In this document: piece by piece, positions 15,058-15,215 of the stretch
Layout: each line of letters opens with the position of its first letter
Numbering within the stretch: position 1 is the first letter of the stretch
Assembly: GCA_964510375.1 (NCBI GenBank)
Contig: CAZEBR010000033.1
Coordinates: 1 to 15,215, forward strand
Reading direction: 5' to 3'
DNA from: CAYLJV01 sp964510375
GTDB taxonomy: Archaea; Hadarchaeota; Hadarchaeia; Hadarchaeales; JAGGTB01
Length of the DNA stretch: 15,215 nt
Notes under the pieces: generated by a model
Told to the model about the DNA's origin: nothing
What the model saw: the letters and a program-made list of their open reading frames with translations, nothing else
The model's database searches: none
Made by a program: the position numbers and the translations under genes

Positions 15058-15166
15058 CTTATAAACCTTTGGTCAATGGGCTTTCCTTTGAAGATAAAAA
15101 ATCGAAATACATCTTATATCTAATTACCCTTGTCAATTTTTAGAAGTTCAAAGGAATCAGAGGTGG
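15058..15166 (+). promoter_or_regulatory. Promoter and SD of the truncated right-edge gene
   Basis: CTTATAAACC at 15058-15067 is a strong archaeal-type TATA box, and CTTATATC at 15113-15120 is a second, closer candidate (initiation near 15145, leader of about 30 bases). AGGTGG at 15161-15166 is the SD for the ATG at 15177. CCCAT (15053-15057) and ATGGG (15076-15080) form an inverted repeat around the first TATA box. Confidence 0.5.
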
Positions 15167-15176
15167 AGTTATTAAA

Positions 15177-15215
15177 ATGGATAAAAGTTCTACCCTTTTC
15201 GTCCTGTTAATATTG
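15177..15215 (+). CDS. 5' end of a gene for a probable secreted or membrane protein (partial)
   Basis: Only 13 codons are in the window: MDKSSTLFVLLIL. A short polar, Lys-containing start followed by a hydrophobic run looks like the beginning of a signal peptide or first membrane helix. The SD AGGTGG and upstream TATA boxes support a real start. The product cannot be identified. Confidence 0.6.
   Translation, partial: MDKSSTLFVLLIL

Noticed and set aside
1..15215. CRISPR array, insertion sequence, rRNA or prophage
   Set aside because: No regularly spaced repeats, transposase, terminal inverted repeats, rRNA signature or phage structural gene was seen on either strand.

Overview
This window most likely comes from a euryarchaeal, anaerobic and probably salt-adapted organism. 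The reasons are the strongly acidic, Glu-rich proteins in almost every gene, AT-rich TATA-like boxes about 25-35 bases ahead of several starts, at least one probably leaderless gene, and typical archaeal family members: a tungsten aldehyde:ferredoxin oxidoreductase, a ribbon-helix-helix regulator and a small site-2 protease. I cannot name the lineage. An NAD+-dependent ligase and a PHP-type PolX are more usual in bacteria, so a bacterial host is not fully excluded.

Layout. Positions 1-1468 hold an orphan protein of the L-fucose/L-arabinose isomerase superfamily on the plus strand. Positions 1594-5314 hold a tight plus-strand DNA-repair operon in which PolX overlaps LigA by 8 bases. It is convergent with a minus-strand pair (5362-7568): an RHH regulator gene followed by an APC amino-acid permease with an ATP-cone nucleotide-sensing domain fused to its C-terminus. 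A divergent intergenic region (7569-7751) with a perfect inverted repeat leads into a plus-strand redox operon: a 16-Cys four-cluster ferredoxin overlapping a WOR5/AOR-type tungsten oxidoreductase. A 50-residue gene for a hendecad-repeat helix (10033-10185) follows, then the decayed C-terminal end of a radical-SAM/SPASM protein (10274-10609). This run converges on a minus-strand P-type cation ATPase (10718-13486). Next come a gene-poor stretch (13487-14027) with a possible frameshifted regulator relic and a minus-strand M50 site-2 protease (14028-14609). The last stretch holds degenerate repeats, a candidate structured RNA of about 80 nt (14972-15051), a promoter, and the first 13 codons of a gene that runs off the window (15177).

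How the genes work together. PolX and LigA can form a gap-fill and nick-seal repair pair. The ferredoxin and AOR form a two-subunit aldehyde or carboxylate redox enzyme; the nearby SPASM relic may be what is left of a maturase for it. The RHH protein is the obvious candidate regulator of the permease.

Points most worth following up: the APC/ATP-cone fusion, the hendecad micro-protein, the dead radical-SAM gene beside the tungsten enzyme, and the structured RNA with two competing folds at the right edge.
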